Below are positions 61,086 to 64,000 of a DNA stretch of 64,000 nt, piece by piece; within the stretch, counting starts at the first letter, position 1; each line of letters opens with the position of its first letter. The translations under genes were made by a program, and so were the position numbers. Below the pieces are notes generated by a model, which saw only the letters and a list, made by a program, of their open reading frames with translations, was not told the DNA's origin and searched no databases. The stretch spans positions 186,001 to 250,000 of the forward strand of contig NZ_JACOGF010000001.1 of the NCBI RefSeq assembly GCF_014284335.1, given 5' to 3'. This DNA is from Undibacterium hunanense (GTDB lineage Bacteria > Pseudomonadota > Gammaproteobacteria > Burkholderiales > Burkholderiaceae_D).

Positions 61086-61112
61086 CTACTGGCACCTGGT
61101 AGGTGCCAGTAG
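61086..61112 (-). other. 12-bp perfect hairpin between the two SPFH genes
   Basis: CTACTGGCACCT, loop GGT, AGGTGCCAGTAG in the 135-bp gap. There is no T run on either side. May act as an mRNA stabiliser or processing site. Confidence 0.6.
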
Positions 61113-61170
61113 TACAGCAATGGGAATGAAATCAGGGATTCAGGGAGACCTGTCACGCCTCCCCTTCAAT

Positions 61171-62121
61171 TTAGACGGGTCGTCGTGGCGACTCGATGAT
61201 GGCAGGCTTTTGTGACTTGGCGACTTGCATGGCGGTGGCGATCAGGCCACTCATATCACCCAGATTGGCCGGGACGATAATCGAGTTATTGGTTTTCGCC
61301 AGATTGGCAAACGCTGCTACATATTGCTCGGCCACTTTCAGGTTGGCTGCATCAGCACCACCTGGCGATTGCATCGCTGCAGCAGTCTTGCGTATCGCCT
61401 CGGCGCTGGCTTCTGCAATCGACAGAATAGCAGCAGCCTGACCTTCTGCACGGTTGATGGAAGCCTGTTTTTCACCTTCGGATTTAGCAATCGATGCTTC
61501 ACGTTCGCCGGTAGCGATATTGATTTGCTCTTGCTTGCGGCCTTCAGAAGCAGCGATCAGGGCACGTTTTTCACGTTCAGCCGTAATCTGTGCCTGCATG
61601 GCATGCAAGATTTCTTTTGGTGGCGTCAAATCCTTGATTTCATAACGCAGGACCTTGACACCCCAGTTGGCAGCAGATTCATCAATCGCATTGACGATGG
61701 TAGTGTTGATGTGATCACGCTCTTCAAAGGTTTTATCCAGTTCCATTTTACCGATGACCGAACGCAAGGTGGTTTGTGCCAGTTGCGTGATCGCCGCAAT
61801 GTAGTTGGAAGAACCATATGAGGCGCGCATGGCATCGGTGATCTGGAAATACAATATGCCATCCACCTGCAATTGCGTATTGTCTCTGGTGATACACACT
61901 TGCGGCGGTACATCCAGTGGAATTTCTTTCAGGATGTGCTTGTAGGCGATGCGGTCAACGAACGGCACCACGATATTCAAACCTGGCCCCAGCGTGGCAT
62001 GGTATTTACCCAAACGCTCGACCACCCAGGCGTGCTGCTGCGGCACGACATTGATGGTCTTGAAGATAAACACGACACCCAAGATCAGTAAAACCAGAGC
62101 GACTGTACCTATATTTTCCAT
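61171..62121 (-). CDS. Stomatin-like SPFH protein (QmcA/YbbK type)
   Basis: 316 residues. N-terminal membrane segment (VALVLLILGVVFIFKTINVV), SPFH core (QHAWVVERLGKYHATLGPGLNIVVPFVDRIAYKH, LRSVIGKMELDKTFEERDHIN) and a C-terminal coiled coil (EGRKQEQINIATGEREASIAKSEGEKQ). Usually paired with NfeD, encoded 75 bp upstream, and thought to aid membrane protein quality control. Homologous domain to the larger flotillin-like protein next door. Confidence 0.93.
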   Translation of the reverse strand: MENIGTVALVLLILGVVFIFKTINVVPQQHAWVVERLGKYHATLGPGLNIVVPFVDRIAYKHILKEIPLDVPPQVCITRDNTQLQVDGILYFQITDAMRASYGSSNYIAAITQLAQTTLRSVIGKMELDKTFEERDHINTTIVNAIDESAANWGVKVLRYEIKDLTPPKEILHAMQAQITAEREKRALIAASEGRKQEQINIATGEREASIAKSEGEKQASINRAEGQAAAILSIAEASAEAIRKTAAAMQSPGGADAANLKVAEQYVAAFANLAKTNNSIIVPANLGDMSGLIATAMQVAKSQKPAIIESPRRPV

Positions 62122-62196
62122 TTTCTTACCTTTATTGTTATTTAAATGATTTTTTATTTACGCTAAAAAACTGATGCAACTGATTTTTATTTCTTG

Positions 62197-62631
62197 TCAG
62201 CACGGCTTCACAAGCAAGCGGCTACCTTGTATTTCTTCAATCATATAAGCACCGGGATAGCCAGCCGAGTGCTGCAATTCCACATCCCACATGGCACCGC
62301 GATACATGGCGCGTGCCACAAATTTGCCATTACCCTGGTCTTTCCAGTCATTAACCTGCAGGCTTTGGCCTATATCCATGTTGACGTTGGGGTCGCGTGA
62401 TGCTTCATGGCGCTCCGTGCTGCCATACTTACTCTTGCGCAAGGCAAAGGTAGCAACAGAACCAACTACCGAGGCAATGACTGCCTGCACCAATCCACCG
62501 AACTCAAAAAAGGCTGCAATTGCGCCTGCCAACAAGCCAACTGCAATCATTAACAAGTAAAAAGTACCGGTAAAAAGCTCCAGTATTACGAGTATGACCG
62601 CCAACGAGGTCCACATCATCCATCCATTCAT
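62197..62631 (-). CDS. NfeD-family membrane protein
   Basis: 144 residues. Three membrane segments at the N terminus (WTSLAVILVILELFTGTFYLLMIAVGLLAGAIAAFF) and a C-terminal OB-like domain (NVNMDIGQSLQVNDWKDQGNGKFVARAMYRGAMWDVELQ). NfeD proteins work with stomatins. Short form without the serine protease domain. First gene of the SPFH cluster. Confidence 0.9.
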   Translation of the reverse strand: MNGWMMWTSLAVILVILELFTGTFYLLMIAVGLLAGAIAAFFEFGGLVQAVIASVVGSVATFALRKSKYGSTERHEASRDPNVNMDIGQSLQVNDWKDQGNGKFVARAMYRGAMWDVELQHSAGYPGAYMIEEIQGSRLLVKPC

Positions 62632-62742
62632 TTTATTGTTCTCCTTATCAATTTTTATACCACCAGTGACTCTGCTGCATTTGCATTCTCTACGAACTGC
62701 TTATATTTTTCATCGGTAATCGTCGTAGGAATTTACTCACAA

Positions 62743-62779
62743 AAAAGCCCTCGTTACCTACTCGGTAGCGAGGGCTTTT
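62743..62779 (-). terminator. Second terminator downstream of ppsA
   Basis: AAAAGCCCTCGTTACC (62743-62758) pairs with GGTAGCGAGGGCTTTT (62764-62779), one wobble, 5-nt loop. On the minus strand a T6 run follows. No gene lies between it and the ppsA terminator. Confidence 0.85.
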
Positions 62780-62899
62780 CCAGGAATTTTGTTGAAGTAT
62801 TGATTTTCTTTTTCTTAAGTTTCGACACCGGTAGTCTAGTCCTAATTCAAGAAAATACAAGGGTCCAAAATCATTTATGTTGCGGCGCACCAACAAGAA

Positions 62900-62934
62900 A
62901 AAACGGGAATGTCATATCAGACATTCCCGTTTTT
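62900..62934 (-). terminator. Terminator of ppsA
   Basis: AAAACGGGAATGTC and GACATTCCCGTTTT, six-nt loop, 30 bp after the ppsA stop on the minus strand; T run follows. Confidence 0.92.
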
Positions 62935-62962
62935 CCGGGTAGAAACAAATGCTCAACCAGGC

Positions 62963-64000
62963 TTATTTGGCAACCGCTGCCAGCTTCTGCCAGGTGTCGA
63001 TGACTGAATCAGGATTCAGAGAAATGGATTCGATTCCCTCTTTCATCAACCATTCGGCAAAGTCAGGATGATCCGAAGGTCCCTGGCCACAAATGCCTAC
63101 ATATTTATCCAGCTTGCGGCAGGCAGCGATAGCGCGTGACAACAGGGCGCGCACGGCAGGATCACGCTCGTCAAAGTCGGCAGCCAGCAGTTCCATGCCG
63201 GAATCGCGATCCAGGCCCAGTGTCAATTGCGTCAGGTCATTCGAACCGATAGAGAAACCGTCAAAGAATTGCAGGAATTCTTCAGCCAGTATCGCGTTCG
63301 ATGGCACTTCACACATCATGATCAGACGCAGGCCATTTTCACCACGGCGCAGGCCATTTTTTGCCAGCAGATTCACAACTTTTTCTGCCTGGCCCAGTGT
63401 ACGGACGAAAGGCACCATGATTTCCACATTGGTCAGACCCATGTCGTTACGTACGCGCTTCATTGCCTGGCATTCCATGTCGAAACATTCGGCAAAGTCT
63501 GGTGCCAGATAACGTGCTGCACCACGGAAACCCAGCATAGGGTTTTCTTCATCAGGTTCGTAGCGAGAACCACCTATGAGCTTCTTGTACTCATTGGATT
63601 TAAAATCAGACAGGCGCACGATGACTTTTTTAGGCCAGAATGCAGCAGCAATGGTCGCCACGCCTTCAGCCAGTTTGTCGACATAAAAAGCCTTGGGTGA
63701 AGCATGGCCACGGGCCACGGATTCCACTGCTTTTTTCAGATCTGCATCAATATTCGGATACTCCAGAATCGCTTTCGGATGTACGCCAATATTATTATTG
63801 ATGATGAATTCCAGACGCGCCAGGCCGACACCTTCATTCGGCACCGACTGGAAGTCAAACGCCAGTTGAGGGTTGCCAACGTTCAGCATGATCTTCAACG
63901 GCAACTTCGGCAATTCGCCACGCAACTCTTCAGTGACTTCGGTTTCCAGCAGTCCGTCGTAAATCTTGCCTTCATCACCTTCGGCGCAAGAGACGGTCAC
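62963..64000 (-). CDS. ppsA: Phosphoenolpyruvate synthase PpsA, C-terminal part
   Basis: 345 C-terminal residues; the 5' end lies past the window. PEP-utilising enzyme C-terminal TIM barrel: [81 protein letters not shown] and the catalytic Cys in [17 protein letters not shown]. Makes PEP from pyruvate and ATP (giving AMP and phosphate) for gluconeogenesis. Length and motifs fit PpsA rather than PTS enzyme I or PPDK. Confidence 0.95.
   Translation of the reverse strand: MTVSCAEGDEGKIYDGLLETEVTEELRGELPKLPLKIMLNVGNPQLAFDFQSVPNEGVGLARLEFIINNNIGVHPKAILEYPNIDADLKKAVESVARGHASPKAFYVDKLAEGVATIAAAFWPKKVIVRLSDFKSNEYKKLIGGSRYEPDEENPMLGFRGAARYLAPDFAECFDMECQAMKRVRNDMGLTNVEIMVPFVRTLGQAEKVVNLLAKNGLRRGENGLRLIMMCEVPSNAILAEEFLQFFDGFSIGSNDLTQLTLGLDRDSGMELLAADFDERDPAVRALLSRAIAACRKLDKYVGICGQGPSDHPDFAEWLMKEGIESISLNPDSVIDTWQKLAAVAK

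Larger units (their letters stand above)
62632..62962. other. 331-bp gap with two tandem terminators and no CDS
   Basis: Holds the ppsA terminator (62900-62934), a second terminator (62743-62779) and an AT-rich stretch between. Small open frames here are not convincing as genes. Confidence 0.6.

Noticed and set aside
61171-61185. CGTCTAA on the minus strand as a third ECF promoter
   Set aside because: It is the last codons of the stomatin-like gene and lacks the GSCGGATTT box at the right distance.

Overview
The window looks like a chromosomal segment of a Burkholderiales bacterium, most likely Oxalobacteraceae and possibly close to Undibacterium. This rests on gene order and protein similarity from memory, not on a database search. 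Gene density is high and base composition is moderate. Three classic betaproteobacterial housekeeping blocks dominate: rpsB-tsf-pyrH-frr-uppS-cdsA-dxr-rseP-bamA-ompH-lpxD-fabZ-lpxA-lpxB; smc-zipA-ligA-galU; and dapC-dapD-pilU-arsC-like-dapE-prmB.

Layout: 1-1940 is the 3' part of the error-prone polymerase gene dnaE2. 1959-5016 is a two-gene ABC importer (fused double permease plus ATPase) without a visible binding protein. 5395-6877 holds an exported ankyrin protein and a TatD nuclease. 6937-20970 (minus strand) is the long envelope-biogenesis and translation block. 21293-25553 (plus strand) carries map, glnD and an rluF-like gene. 25749-33925 (minus) carries def, galU, ligA, zipA and smc. 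34345-42263 (plus) carries the lysine/diaminopimelate genes with pilU, prmB and an ABC-F ATPase.

From about 42.3 kb the content becomes accessory: an MtfA-like peptidase; an ECF sigma / FecR / TonB-receptor signalling locus with an exported metallo-beta-lactamase-fold hydrolase; a small unknown ORF; a 272-bp MITE-like palindromic element; an old-yellow-enzyme reductase; a YdiL/Aca2-like regulator; a membrane-anchored deacetylase-caspase-EF-hand-TPR fusion protein; and an AlkD glycosylase. The sigma gene and its receptor gene share a matching promoter (GSCGGATTT / CGTCTAAG, same spacing), which indicates autoregulation.

The most unusual system is the three-gene plus-strand operon at 55133-59055. 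A VioB-like ferritin-fold protein is fused to a cysteine-rich tail with four C-x4-G-C repeats and two YHSC[QR]G motifs. It is followed immediately by an MNIO (DUF692) enzyme and a DUF2063 partner protein. This resembles a bufferin-type RiPP modification system whose substrate is the tail of a cytoplasmic metalloenzyme instead of a small exported peptide. The window ends with an SPFH/stomatin/NfeD membrane-domain cluster (minus) and the 3' part of ppsA (minus), whose downstream region holds two tandem terminators that may bracket a small RNA.
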